Source: Eumeta japonica
Taxonomy: Eukaryota; Arthropoda; Insecta; Lepidoptera; Psychidae
NCBI GenBank assembly: GCA_005406025.1
Contig: BGZK01000880.1
Location: 1-64,000 of the forward strand
DNA: 64,000 bases
Direction: 5' to 3'
Shown: piece by piece, positions 45,101 to 54,129 of the stretch
How the letters are laid out: every line of letters begins with the position of its first letter
How positions within the stretch are numbered: position 1 is the first letter of the stretch
Translations under genes and position numbers: made by a program
Notes under the pieces: generated by a model
Database searches by the model: none
Seen by the model: only the letters and a program-made list of their open reading frames with translations
Told to the model about the DNA's origin: nothing

Positions 45101-47283
45101 CAGAAATTATCACCAGAAAGGGTGTGGTTTTTCACCATGACACTTGGCAAATATTGATAAAGTTTGGTTGGGAAGTAGTAATGTATCCACTATAAGTCAA
45201 CCTTACACCCTCAGATTTTCACCTGTTTTCTCTCTTCAGAATTCTTTCGGTAGGCTAACATCAAAAAAAGAACTACCGAAACTATTTATTGTAGTTTTTT
45301 GATCAGACGTCCCAACTATGACGTAAACTTAACTTGAATTTGTATATAAAATATGGAAAAACCTTTTCGCCAAACTTAGCACGAATGCATATCGAGTGTG
45401 GCTATACTATGTTGTGAGAGTCGGTAGAGGGAGGTACAGCGAGCGCTGCAGTGAAATTGAAAATACACGTGCCGACGCCCTTGTTAAACTGCACAGCGTG
45501 TCCATGGACAATACGCATAGCGGTGCAGCAACAGCTTAACGTTCAATGTTTGAAATAATCACTTGAGTTCTGAACTGTTTGAATATAGAAGTGTGATTAA
45601 TAATTGTATAATAAGTAAGGGGTTGGTGTAGCTGGCGCGTGAACATGGACCCGGAGCAGCGGTTCAGTACGCGCGCGAGCACTTCCCCGCACACGCGGCC
45701 CGCCACGAGCGCGAACTGCAGGCGTGCCTGTGCGCGCTGGCGTGGTGCGCGCCCGCAGCGCCGCCGCCGCCACCGCAATACGCTCACCTGCTCGATACTA
45801 AAGCGCTCGGTAACTGTTTAATTTTAAATTATTATTTTCTGTAGTTAAAAAGGCATTCTGATGTGAAGGGCTGAAAACCACATGTAACTAAAGTTTTGAA
45901 TAATAATAATGAAAATGACAATCAATTGTCACCATTCAATAGCAATGGGATATTATTTTATGTCTATCAGTGTAATTAAACAATTAGGTATTTAATATAT
46001 CGATGACATGAAAAGTTACATCTATTGTAAAATAGTACAGAGTAATAAATTTATAAATGATTTTTACAATTTTAAAACATGAAATGGAATTTGTACTGAG
46101 ATGCTCCACCAGTATTACGGATGTGGTGATCACTTATTGTAGGGTAATCCCCACATACTTTTTTGCTTTTTTTTTTAAAAACAGTTTCATAAAAATAATT
46201 CTTTAAGAGAATTGTATATATGTCATTTTTTTCACAAGACTGACCCGTATTGGAACATTATTAAGATAAAATAATGCCAAAAAATGGGAAATGAAATGTT
46301 AAGGTGTCATCAGGTTCTTCTTATAATTTTTTTGCTTTACACGTATCTCGTCAGGCGCAGAAGCATCGGAACTGTTCGTGCGCGAGGCGTGCGCGGCGTT
46401 GCGATTAGCGCCGCTGTCGCCGCTGGCGGGCGCCGTGCTCGCGGGCTGCCGCGTGTTGCCGGCGCTCCACGACATCCGCGCCAAAATGACCCACCCGCAC
46501 GTCATCGCTGCTTGGTCGCATGACGAACTACCACTGAGGTACACTTTACATCTTAACGGGTCATAATTATTATCGACAAGCTTTACTTGTGTGTGATATT
46601 ATCTAAAATTGACTTAACAATAATCTTTGGGTACATATAAAAAATCCTATAGATGATAAAATCAAATTTTGAATACTTATACGATTTGAATTTTAATTGT
46701 TTCACTATTGTATGATGTATAGTTTCTAATTTATAATTGAGTGGATAATATAAATGAGGATATTACAGAGTATTGCTGCACATGAGAATACTTAGTTGAT
46801 TTTCCAATCATCGTAATACAATTAAATATTTGTTCTGTACTCGCGGCATAGGTTCATGTAGGCTTCAAACCTTCAAACTATGAAAGTATGCCTTCGCACA
46901 TCTAATATTAATAAAATAATGCTAGAAATGTAAAATTAAAATGCAGGTAGATCTGGGAGAAGAGGGCGGGGGCTACCATTCGGTATTCGCTTGCCCCATC
47001 TTACGTCAGCAGGCCTCTGAACAGAACCCGCCTATGCGCCTGCTGTGCGGACACGTCATCTCGCGCGACGCTCTCAACAAGCTCACGCAGGGTGTCAAGT
47101 TAGTATTCTCGTCTTACCTTACAATAAGCTGCACCGTTACAAATATTTACAATTTTTAATTTACTTATGCCCTATTTAAAAAGTACATATCAATATAAAA
47201 TAATTGTACCTTTCAGACTCAAGTGCCCGTATTGTCCAATGGAACAATCACCATCTGAAGCGCGCCAGATCTACTTCTCCTGA
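35968..47283 (+). CDS. Rmnd5: RMND5/Gid2-type E3 ubiquitin ligase subunit, 8 exons
   Basis: Spliced gene: 35968-36103, 38936-39028, 40002-40162, 43654-43860, 45632-45809, 46355-46538, 46947-47098, 47217-47283. The exons sum to 1178 nt. One extra base would give 393 codons, so about 392 residues, close to the 391 of human RMND5A. Visible domains are a LisH-like stretch at about 115-147 ([16 protein letters not shown]), a CTLH-like region at about 150-210, and a C-terminal Gid-type RING at about 334-380 ([35 protein letters not shown]). In the family, RMND5 pairs with MAEA as the catalytic RING pair of the CTLH/GID ubiquitin ligase in cytosol and nucleus. The start is ATGG after AAAT, and the N-terminus ([18 protein letters not shown]) aligns with the family start. 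Exons 1-3 are AT-rich; exons 4-7 are very GC-rich. Odd point: exon 6 ends in phase 2 but exon 7 needs phase 0. Identity is secure; integrity is less so. Confidence 0.93.
36750..38051 (-). mobile_element. Tigger/pogo-like DNA transposon, internally deleted, intron 1 of RMND5
   Basis: The ends are near-identical inverted repeats (left CAGTAGAAACTTGATTAACC; right, reverse complemented, CAATAGAAACTTGATTATCC), close to the Tigger TIR, flanked by TA on both sides (36748-36749 and 38052-38053). Subterminal TTGGATAATC motifs repeat. On the minus strand two transposase ends survive: an N-terminal psq-type helix-turn-helix frame at 37553-37786 ([20 protein letters not shown]) and a C-terminal tail at 37145-37423 ([20 protein letters not shown], ending MTITKYFKP). 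The central DDE catalytic core is missing, so it is non-autonomous. A CAAGTCGAATTT palindrome lies near the right end. It is opposite to the host gene. Confidence 0.9.
38936..39028 (+). CDS. Rmnd5: RMND5 exon 2
   Basis: Encodes [18 protein letters not shown] and then [12 protein letters not shown], matching the segment before the LisH region in the family. The acceptor chosen is GTTACAG, because it joins exon 1 in phase 1. A nearby acceptor at TTTCCAG (38909) would put a stop in frame. The exon ends at CCACAG before GTAATA. Confidence 0.8.
39158..39635. mobile_element. pogo/Tigger-like MITE, intron 2 of RMND5
   Basis: 478 bp bounded by inverted repeats (left TAGTGGAATTTCAATAACTC; right, reverse complemented, TAGTGGAATCTCCATAACTC) with TA on each side (39156-39157, 39636-39637). 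Subterminal motifs with GACTTAA and TTCGAG recur near both ends. No transposase remains. The TIR resembles the CAGTGGAACCTCGATAA class of pogo-related MITEs. Confidence 0.8.
40002..40162 (+). CDS. Rmnd5: RMND5 exon 3 (start of LisH)
   Basis: The acceptor ATTCCAG joins in phase to give [20 protein letters not shown], a strongly conserved RMND5 block. The exon continues into the LisH-like [16 protein letters not shown] and ends in phase 0 before GTGAAT. Confidence 0.92.
40456..41082 (+). CDS. Cysteine-rich mobile-element-type protein, N-terminal part (intron 3 of RMND5)
   Basis: Open frame of 208 residues inside the intron, same strand as the host. Cysteine pairs are spaced as a zinc-binding module: CYICGEY near residue 15, NCVYKSC near 55-61, then [14 protein letters not shown] near 85-98. 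I recognise this block from many near-identical uncharacterised proteins repeated across arthropod and Hydra genomes, which suggests a mobile element; I cannot name the superfamily. The frame stops at 41080-41082 and homologous sequence continues in broken frames to 41751, so it is the front half of a decayed gene. Function unknown; zinc and nucleic-acid binding are inferences. Confidence 0.6.
   Translation: MSSSRRRLKQSRSFCYICGEYVFKDCRSYIRVGENTDLEYFGMLLDKNVKSWAPNCVYKSCVEYLRLWQSGKRSAFKFGTPTIWREPQNHLEDCYFCSVNVNGLNTKNRAKWQYPSTSCVQRPVQCLSDSSVPKNISKPLEQDIEEPSPSQNDADFEGISNNPKCFSQNESDDLVRDLNLSKGASAEHTSRSTKWLHAVSLFYMSLRQ
41083..41751 (+). pseudogene. C-terminal half of the same mobile-element protein, broken
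   Basis: Continues from the 40456 frame with stops and shifts. Readable blocks are the 41276-41569 segment ([39 protein letters not shown]) and, in another frame, [12 protein letters not shown], a stop, then [20 protein letters not shown], ending at a TAA. GERFHQD and MMADYCW are the usual hallmarks of this protein's C-terminus. At least one stop and two frame changes show it is not functional. Confidence 0.7.
41951..41971. repeat. (GTT)n microsatellite in intron 3
   Basis: Seven GTT units in a row. Confidence 0.9.
42238..42300 (+). repeat. Short head of the CCCGTGGAC repeat (intron 3)
   Basis: TTTACCCATGACTCCACCCG then CATGGACATAGAC resembles the head of the other three copies, without the hexamer tract. 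Confidence 0.4.
42400..43260 (+). pseudogene. Degraded PIF/Harbinger-like (DDE_Tnp_4) transposase
   Basis: No long frame remains, but joined frames read like the DDE superfamily endonuclease: [22 protein letters not shown] text, [11 protein letters not shown], a stretch like [22 protein letters not shown] (family GPYPANLNDA), then [20 protein letters not shown] and [11 protein letters not shown] (family TTEEANHSR-ITK). Stops and shifts occur every 20-40 residues, so it is old. No TIRs were identified. A chance match is unlikely because motif order and spacing are preserved. Confidence 0.6.
43351..43393. repeat. Perfect inverted repeat in intron 3 (19-bp arms, 5-nt loop)
   Basis: Arms CATAATTAGTAGGGAGTGT and its exact reverse complement are separated by CAATC. 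It could be a tiny fold-back element end or a cruciform or hairpin sequence. It is about 260 bp before exon 4 of RMND5. Confidence 0.85.
43654..43860 (+). CDS. Rmnd5: RMND5 exon 4 (LisH end, CTLH)
   Basis: Sixty-nine codons in phase 0 between TTTTTAG and GTAAGT. Encodes the end of LisH and the CTLH-like helices ([19 protein letters not shown]). Base composition jumps to very GC-rich against AT-rich introns, with many Ala codons using G or C in third position. Confidence 0.93.
43967..44073. repeat. 40-bp tandem repeat, about 2.5 copies (intron 4)
   Basis: Unit starts CATCCATAATTAATAATATC and repeats at 43981, 44021 and partially 44061. Confidence 0.8.
44490..45379 (+). mobile_element. mariner remnant, irritans-like, intron 4 of RMND5
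   Basis: Ends are related inverted repeats: left TTAGGTCAGGAAAAAAGG then TTTTTCATATTTTAT; right, reverse complemented, TAAGTTTGGCGAAAAGGT then TTTTCCATATTTTAT. The plus strand holds broken transposase: [20 protein letters not shown], then [16 protein letters not shown] (family MLCIWWDWKGVIYYEL), KGCGFSP and HDTW (family KGVIFHQDNA), and FGWEVVMYP then [10 protein letters not shown] (family LGWEVLPHPP, APSDYYLF). At about 890 bp it is shorter than an intact 1.3-kb mariner and is full of stops. Left TA flank at 44488-44489; the right end is mutated. Confidence 0.8.
45632..45809 (+). CDS. Rmnd5: RMND5 exon 5
   Basis: Starts after GGTGTAG ([19 protein letters not shown]) and ends in phase 1 at GCGCTCG before GTAACT. 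Corresponds to the human segment ending YVHLLDANQW; here the equivalent is [11 protein letters not shown]. It carries a proline-rich insert (PAAPPPPP). The pyrimidine tract at the acceptor is weak, so the 5' edge is the least certain of the set. Confidence 0.82.
46355..46538 (+). CDS. Rmnd5: RMND5 exon 6
   Basis: The acceptor CTCGTCAG joins exon 5 in phase to give [18 protein letters not shown]. It ends with WSHDELPL followed by AG and a GTACAC donor. Family members read DELPIE then VDLG at this junction, so a GAG (Glu) codon is expected where only AG is present. Confidence 0.88.
46947..47098 (+). CDS. Rmnd5: RMND5 exon 7 (RING, first half)
   Basis: Reads [20 protein letters not shown] and then [19 protein letters not shown], the first half of the degenerate RING. 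The acceptor is ATGCAG and the donor GTTAGT, with the exon ending in phase 2. The Cys of FACPIL and the Cys-Gly-His triad of the domain are present. Confidence 0.92.
47217..47283 (+). CDS. Rmnd5: RMND5 exon 8 (RING end, stop)
   Basis: After TTTCAG the sequence reads [20 protein letters not shown], Ser and a TGA stop, the standard RMND5 C-terminus with the CPYC zinc-ligand pair. Confidence 0.94.
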
Positions 47284-47336
47284 ATGGTCAAGTGGATTCT
47301 GCACTCAAATATTATGGAAAGTAGTTTTAAAGTTAC

Positions 47337-47342
47337 AATAAA
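47337..47342 (+). terminator. Polyadenylation signal of RMND5
   Basis: AATAAA lies 54 bp after the stop codon, within ACAATAAAATAATAAA, which offers two overlapping hexamers. Spacing fits a short 3' UTR. Confidence 0.6.
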
Positions 47343-48680
47343 ATAATAAATTGACATGTTTAAACATTAAAAGGAAAGTTTTAACATACATAGCTAAGTC
47401 TTATGCTTTTTTTATTAAATTTGACTTTTAATATTTGCAGTGTTATTTCTATTTTTTTTTAATGCAATAGCTTTTGTTTGTTATTAAGCTATTTGCAATA
47501 GATTAGCCATATTGTTTTTATTAGAACTTCCATAAATTGAAAAACATTATGTAAAACTTTATTTTTCATAATGAAATCAGTGTAATAAACATTACTATCA
47601 AAAAATTAAAATTACATTAAATAGATAAAACAGTAATTATTATGATTACTCAAATGTAATTTTTCATTTTATATTGTAACGAGATATCAATATTGGGGTT
47701 TCAGCAGTGAAATAAAAAGGAAAAACTAATCAAACAAAACATAAATATTCAGCTATACTATGATGTGAAAATATACTACGAAACCACTAGAATATGTTAA
47801 AGATTGTACTTAAAATTCATTGCTTATCGCACTTTGCTTATTAATGCGTAAATTGCCAAGAAAAGACAATTCTCAACATTCAAATATTCCAATTTATACG
47901 CATAAATAACCGCTCAGAATATCCCATGTAAATAAGGCCATAAATATGTGATTCTTAATTGTAAATGTGTTGGATGTAAACAAATAAATATCTGGTATTT
48001 TTTAGAATATTTTGTGTAATCAAAATTTACAGAGTTTGTAAGAACAGGACCCCCGTATTTTGAAATAAAGCTCTATTCTGCTATTTATTTGGCAGGAGGA
48101 TTTACTGTTATTTCACTATATTGTTTATGAGCATAGTATGCAACATTCTTATGCTTGTTGCATTCAACATAGTAGTTGCATACAACATGTATTTTTGTCT
48201 GTGCATCTAAATCATTATCCTATTGCACTTTATTTATTAAGAAATGAAGATCGTGGTAATAGATGGATGATATTGAACTATATCTGATTAAATGTGATTT
48301 AAAATATGGAAAATGAAAAATTACACACTTTCAAACCACAAAATTCTCATGGACTGATTTTTGTCAGTTTTGTAATTATAACAAATATATTGTTCTTGTA
48401 ATATATCTTCGATTATTTTGTATTACTTATAGTCAAAATTAAAGGGCCTTATTACGAAACACTATGAATAGAAGTTACATATTTACTATTATTCAAAAGA
48501 AAATAAGTTTAAAATGGAATTTTTTCATGTTAATTATTTACCTGACATCTACTGAAGTGAAAACAATGTTTATAAACTTAGTTTTAGCTGAAAATTTGAT
48601 TAAATTAAATAAAAACGAGATAGGTAATAATGACCATCTTTATGAAAAAGTGTGAAGCAATATGACCGGGTGTTTCATAA
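47343..48680. other. AT-rich stretch downstream of RMND5
   Basis: No supported gene. A 63-codon plus frame (48464-48655) is AT-driven. Confidence 0.5.
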
Positions 48681-48954
48681 GGTATGTCCCAAATTATGGA
48701 ACACAAAATAAACTGAAACATTTAGACATTTACCTTTTTATTAAGTAAATAATTAATTAAATTATAATATAAAAAAATTGTTTGATATTATTATTAAGTA
48801 TTTAAATAGTAATATTTAAGTCTTAAATGCTTTCATCAACAATAAATAAACATGAAGTTTGAAACGAGCATGACAAGAATGGTTCCAAATCTTTGGATAA
48901 ATATTCAAAGACGACAAGATGTATTTAAAATTAAAAATTTTAATGTATTTGTTT

Positions 48955-49090
48955 CTTTAATCGTTTTTTGTGTTTGTTTCAATTTATCTTGCAGTTTTTT
49001 CCTTTCTTCAGCTAAAAGTTGTATAATGTCTGCATTATGTGGATTGCTTTGAGAACCAGGCCAATCAACTCAATACTTTTTTCTCGACAA
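48955..49090 (-). pseudogene. Minus-strand coding remnant, coiled-coil-like
   Basis: Minus strand reads VDWPGSQSNPHNADIIQLLA then EERKKLQDKLKQTQKTIKET and NTLKFLILNTSCRL to a stop. Its charged heptad-like pattern looks like real coding sequence, but there is no start codon and I do not recognise it. It may be the tail of an element whose body is lost. Confidence 0.3.
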
Positions 49091-49801
49091 AATTATACTA
49101 AAGGCACAGTTGTGTGATGAATGATTGTCCATGTATAACACAATTGGAAATTGAGTTCTCCCTGTATCTCAATAAATATTTTTTATTGTTATTTATTTTA
49201 CGTTAAGAAAATAATTATTAAAAGTAGTTGAAACACAACGTCATTAGTCAGATGATCTGACCAATGGCGGTAGCCGTGTGTGACGTCAAGTCCATGTCAA
49301 CAAAGCGTTATCGATATAGCGAGAGTTACCAAAAATATCATAAAACCGATACTTTGTGATATTTTTTGTAACTCTCGGTACAAGAACAAATGCTTATCAG
49401 GTGCATTACATATTGTACTTTTGCACATACTTATACAATACACTACAATACTTATAAGTTGGTTTTTTTTGACTTGTTCCATGATAATAGTAAAATACAA
49501 AATTGACTGCACAATACTTTAGCAATTTGTTTGTAGGTTAGTTGATTGTCATAGACTTTGACGTCATGCCAATGGTGAGCGCTTAAAGTTTCTAAATCTC
49601 TATTTTTAAAAAAAAATTTCTTTCTGTATTTTAGTTTTTTCTGTATATTTTTTTTACTAAAATATACTGATGGCAGCTCTTCTGTACAAATATAAAAAAA
49701 TAAGTGCATACTCCCTATTGAGGATGTCGAGTTCTGAAACCCTTGTACCAATGATGACTTGGTTGACTGTTAATAAATGGACTCATTTATTAACTATGGA
49801 G

Positions 49802-50179
49802 TCACTTTTTAGATAGTTTTACATATTGTTGAATAGAATCTAACAATTCTGTTTTTATAACTGGCAAACCATGCTTAGCTCTAAAAAGAATCCAGTCAAT
49901 TTTCTGTTCTTCAATCTCAGTAAAATCTGTTACAGGTTCAGTTTTTTGTTTAGATGTTTCAGGGTTGGCTTTTTTTCTGGAGAGCAGAGTTATAGGCACT
50001 TCGTAAACAGGAGCAGCTTTACTCAATGTAATTCCTGTGTCTACAGCTTTTAATACATTTACTACATCATCAGCAGAACAATTCAGTTGATAGGTTTTTT
50101 TTTTTTGAGACTTTTTTAGCAGTATTAACTTATTTGGAAGTACATGCAAGGTTTTTTTCTCATTTACACACCCACCCAT
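49802..50179 (-). pseudogene. pogo/jerky-like transposase N-terminus
   Basis: 125 codons. TYQLNCSADDVVNVLKAVDT then GITLSKAAPVYEVPITLL matches the psq helix-turn-helix of pogo-type transposases; IEEQKIDWILFRAKHGLPVI then TELLDSIQQYVKL matches the start of the CENP-B-like DNA-binding domain. The rest of the transposase is absent downstream on this strand (49500-49800 shows only short mixed frames). No TIRs found. Confidence 0.65.
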
Positions 50180-50365
50180 TACTCACCTCATCCCCCCTCA
50201 TAGTGATTTGCACAAAATATTTGGGGAAAATCATTTTTAAGATATAAACATCTGCTGGTTTTTACTGATGTTTAATATACAATTATTGAAGAGAAACAAT
50301 ATGGATTAAAATAATTGAGATCGCCCTTTACTTTTTTTTTAGGAAAAATTCAATTTCATTAAAAA

Positions 50366-50760
50366 ATGGATCTACGAAAATACTTCTGCCCGATGATTTT
50401 GTATGATTTCAAATGTCAATGAAATTTGGAAGATTGAGTTGTATTCAAAAACAAAAGACAATCTAAAGCGACCATTTACCGCTGGTTCAACGAATTTAAG
50501 CACTGCTGGACGAAGAAAGAAGTTGTTACAGAAGAAAATGTACTGGCAATAAAAAAATAATTCAATAGAATAGACGCACTAGGAACTATTAAAAAAAAAA
50601 CTATAATATATCGGTGGCGACAGATGGGAGTTTTAGTTATCACTTGATCTAAAAATGCATAAAACCAAGTTCGCATTTGGCAATATGAAGTACTCTGCGA
50701 TAATGCTAAGACCGAATTTTACAATTTGTTCTGGAAAAGTTTGGAATAATTCATTTTATA
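50366..50760 (+). pseudogene. mariner transposase N-terminal fragment
   Basis: Broken frames read MDLRKYFCPMILYDFKCQ, then KATIYRWFNEFK, then ENVLAIKK, IDALGTIKKKTIIYRWRQMG and VRIWQYEVLCDNAK. The order YRWF-x-E-F, a charged region and an ENV-x-A-I block is that of mariner DNA-binding domains. Stops are frequent. Third mariner-type remnant in the window and distinct in sequence from the other two. Confidence 0.5.
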
Positions 50761-50814
50761 TTCATACGGACGATAGCTGACTACAACATAAATTACCAAG
50801 CTTTGTTTCTTTTT

Positions 50815-51950
50815 TAAGGTTCCGTGAAAGATTACTAAAAGCTTACAATTTCAATAATGTCTAGTATAGATATATGATACATTTTAAGAGCTCCGTGAGT
50901 GTCAATATGCACTTATAGTTAAACCGATTTAGATAAGCTTAGGGAGTTAGCTGGAAACCAATTAAAGTATGTATATGATAATTTTTAGAGTTCTATGAGA
51001 ATTTCTATGATCTTTCAATGAAATTTAGTAAGGAGGTAGCGAGAAACAAGTGAAAGAATATATGATTCGTATTTCGGGTTCCGTGACAATTATTATGAAC
51101 TATAGTTTTATCAATATAGGTAAATTTGGTAGGAAGTTAACTGGAAACTAATAAAATCATATACGATATATTTTTAGAGTTCCGTGAGATACTGACAACC
51201 CTTATAGTTTTGTAGATTTCGATAAAATTAAGCAGAGAGTTAGCTGGAAACAAATGAAAATATATACAATATATTTTAGGGCGCCATGAGAATTACTAAG
51301 AACCTTTATAGTTTTACCATTTTAGATAAGATTTAATAGGAAATTAACTGGAAAACAATAAAAGCATATACAATACGTGCTTAGGGTTCCATAAGAATTA
51401 CTAAGAAACCTTATAGTGTAACCAACTTCAATAAAATTTAGTATGGAGCTACCTCCGTAAATATATTGTACAATTAGTTTTTAGCTACCTAAAAACTAAT
51501 GAGAGGTTATACAATATATTATGTAATGTAATCAATTTCAATAAAATTTCCTACAAATATAGTTGAAAACTAATGAGAAAATATGTATACATTAAATTAA
51601 TTTCAAAGGTTTCGTGAAAATTACTGCGAACTCATATACTCTTACTGATTTAAATAAAATTTAGTAGAGAAATAGCTAAAAGTTAGTTAAACATACAGGA
51701 TACGTATTTTAGGCTTTCGTGAGTATCACTAGGGACTTGCCAATTTTGTTGAACTTGCACCACAAGTTTAGTTTTTTAGCACAGAGAATCCAGATAAATC
51801 GTTGAGTTTAGTGAGGTTAATAAGAACCCGTAAGGGTCCTTATTAACAAAATTATTAAATTTGGGTGATTTCAATGAAACTTGGCTTGTTATAGCTTAAG
51901 CCAAGGAAAATAATGTAGCCTATATTATTTTTAGGGTTCCACAGTTAAAG
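50815..51950 (+). repeat. Degenerate tandem array, period about 103 bp
   Basis: About ten units with core GGGTTCCGTGAGAATTAC, then CTTATAGTTTTACC, GATAAAATTTAGTAGG and GTTAGCTGGAAAC, then ATATATACAATAT. Core starts fall near 50820, 50891, 50993, 51078, 51179, 51284, 51387, 51608 and 51714. Units differ from one another at many sites, so it is old. No coding frame. Confidence 0.8.
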
Positions 51951-52653
51951 GCCCAATGAAATTTACTAAAAATTATTATACTTCCGGCAATTTCGCTGGA
52001 ATATTCAGTTTTTTTTTTCTGAGGAAAATATTTAGTACATTATAATTCAATTTATGTAAAAGTAAAATGAGACTGGAATTAATCAAGAGTTAGGGCGTGA
52101 CCAAAGGCGTACTACACGCACGAGAGCGAGCGCTGGAGTATTCATATTCATCTATGGCTGGAGTAGCGCTACTACTAAAATAAACTTTGTCAAGAGGGTG
52201 GAGCTACCGGCAAAGATTCAAAGCAATAAGAAGTATATTTGTCATATGGGTCAATCAACTTTTTTTACCTACACGTTCTTGTCCCCGATACCAATTGAAA
52301 AGAAATCAATAATTTATAATAATGTTGTAAGTGATTGTTATTTGTGATGTATTTTAGGTTAATGGACATGAAGAAAAACATTCAAAAATTCTTTTAGATT
52401 ATTAATATATTTTATTATTTATGGTAACTCAGTACACAAAATATTCTTGTCATACAAATGTTTCTGTTCTGAAACCATAGTAAATTGTAAATACTTTCTA
52501 AAACAAAAACTTTTTCTAGAGGACTATAAGTTGATTTTTATTATGTATGAAGATCGAATAGTAAATTACACTATGTTTGACATAAAACAACAATAAGGCA
52601 TACATTTAATTAGAAAAAAAAAAATAATGTCCCCCAAATAGTTTATTTTACTT

Positions 52654-52866
52654 GTGTGTGAAGATTTACGTTCAAAAATTAATTCAGGGACAGACACAAG
52701 CACATTAGTTGTAACCAGCACCTTTAATCTTAAGTTATTAACCGCAAGCAAGGCAGCGGCATCCTTTGATCGCCGTCGAAAAGCCGCCAGTCGGCCGCTG
52801 GGGTGTGACGAGAGGGCCTACCTTTTTACGTCGTCTACTGAGACCGAATTTTCTCAAAGTAAGTGA
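52654..52866 (+). CDS. Possible 5' exon of the TIR-bounded element
   Basis: Seventy codons, GC-richer than its surroundings (ASFDRRRKAASRPLGCDERA). The frame meets CTCAAAGTAAGTG, a good splice-donor match, at about 52856-52862, so the true coding end may be there. No family recognised. It lies between the element's left TIR and its transposon-type coding block, which is the only reason to link them. Confidence 0.3.
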   Translation: MCEDLRSKINSGTDTSTLVVTSTFNLKLLTASKAAASFDRRRKAASRPLGCDERAYLFTSSTETEFSQSK

Positions 52867-52869
52867 TTT

Positions 52870-53772
52870 ATTTCTCGTCTTTAAAATGATTGTTCTGTTA
52901 TAAATAACTATTTATTTTGACTGTTTTGTACTTTATTCAAAATTTGGCATGAGTTTTTGATAAAAATAACCGAATTGTATCCTAAGTTACCGGTAGACTG
53001 AGTTACTGTTACGGTAACTGTACATATTCTAAGTAATTCCTAAGATATTTTTTGTACTACTTGTTTAAAAAAGTTTGTCGCACATGTTATTATAAAACGC
53101 ATTTTTAACTTCCCGGTAGGAAAATAGAAATTTTTCTAAAATTTTTAACTTCCCGCTAAGAAAACTGAAAATTTTCGGGAAGTTATTGGTTTCACCCCAT
53201 TTTATAAAAATCTAGTTCTCATCAGATTTCGACTTTCTGAGGGTCTAGGAAGCTTCCCTGATCATCCCTGAGATGATGTCCGTATGTCTGTGTGGATGTA
53301 TGTAAACCTCTTATAACTTTTAAACGGCTTGACCGAATCGAACCCATTAAACGGCGTTCCAAAGTTTGGGTCGATTTGAACCGGTAGATTTTGAAAAATT
53401 TTCAAAAAACTAAGAAAAAAATTTTTTAAAGTGGTTTTTTTCAAAATAACTTTAAAATGGCTTAACCGATCAATTTCAAAATCTAATCAGCTCTTAACCT
53501 ATTAAAAACACGTCGATTGCCGCAAACCGGGTCAAAATCGGTTGATTCGTTTGCGAGAAATCGTTTTCGAAAGAAATCGAAACAAACCGTTTTTTTACTC
53601 AAAAAATCGCGTCAAATACCGTATATTTTCAAGTATTTTGAACTCGAAAATAGCGGAAAGTTTCGGGGTTGACCTACAAGGTTAATCTATTTTTTTTCTT
53701 AGACTATCTAACCTTAAATAGATAATCTAAGAAAATTTGCACCACATTTTTTGGTTATTGGTTTGTTGCTAC
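52870..53772. repeat. TE-internal sequence with a moth-type AACTTCCCG repeat
   Basis: TTTTTAACTTCCCGCTAAGA, TCCCTGATCATCCCTGAG and GTATGTCTGTGTGGATGTAT at 53100-53300 look like a common moth dispersed repeat. It lies between the putative 5' exon and the coding block of the TIR-bounded element, so it may be a nested insertion or part of an intron. Confidence 0.4.
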
Positions 53773-53938
53773 GACTTGGTCCTTTTTTGATGCAGGACAT
53801 TATAAAGGCCCCGCAGATGGAATTGCAGGATTCTTGAAGCGTACCGCTGACAAAATCGTAGCGAACGGCACGGCCATTCCAAATAGGACAGCATTTTTAA
53901 AACGCCTAAATGGCATCAGTGAAATTAGCTTTTCTTGA
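53773..53938 (+). pseudogene. Transposon-type protein fragment (WSFFDAGHYKGPADG block)
   Basis: Reads ATTWSFFDAGHYKGPADGIA then GFLKRTADKIVANGTAIPN and ends at a TGA after ISEISFS. I know the W-x-F-F-x-A-G-H-G-K-G-P-x-D-G-x-x-G-x-x-K-R pattern from insect transposon-encoded proteins, where it precedes a C-terminal region; here the usual Gly before K-G is Tyr. The frame begins before the ATG-like positions, so it is an internal piece. Confidence 0.5.
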
Positions 53939-54129
53939 TATAAGAGGGAACTATGCGACAAATACAAGATGGACTGCCGAAAAATTTCCACAAGTCGTCG
54001 GAACTTTGCAATTTCACCAAATATTTACAGAACAACAATATTTATTTGAAATATAGGTGTTTTAGCTGTTTTTGTGAATCTTCCAATACAGGCTTTTGTG
54101 TATGGTTCAATTCTAAAACCTGACATGTG

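Noticed and set aside
45536..45821. Frames at 45536-45787 (minus) and 45639-45821 (plus) as separate genes
   Set aside because: They are out-of-frame shadows of RMND5 exon 5, opened by its high GC content.
46284..46544. Frames at 46284-46523 (plus) and 46299-46544 (minus) as genes
   Set aside because: They overlap RMND5 exon 6 in wrong frames.
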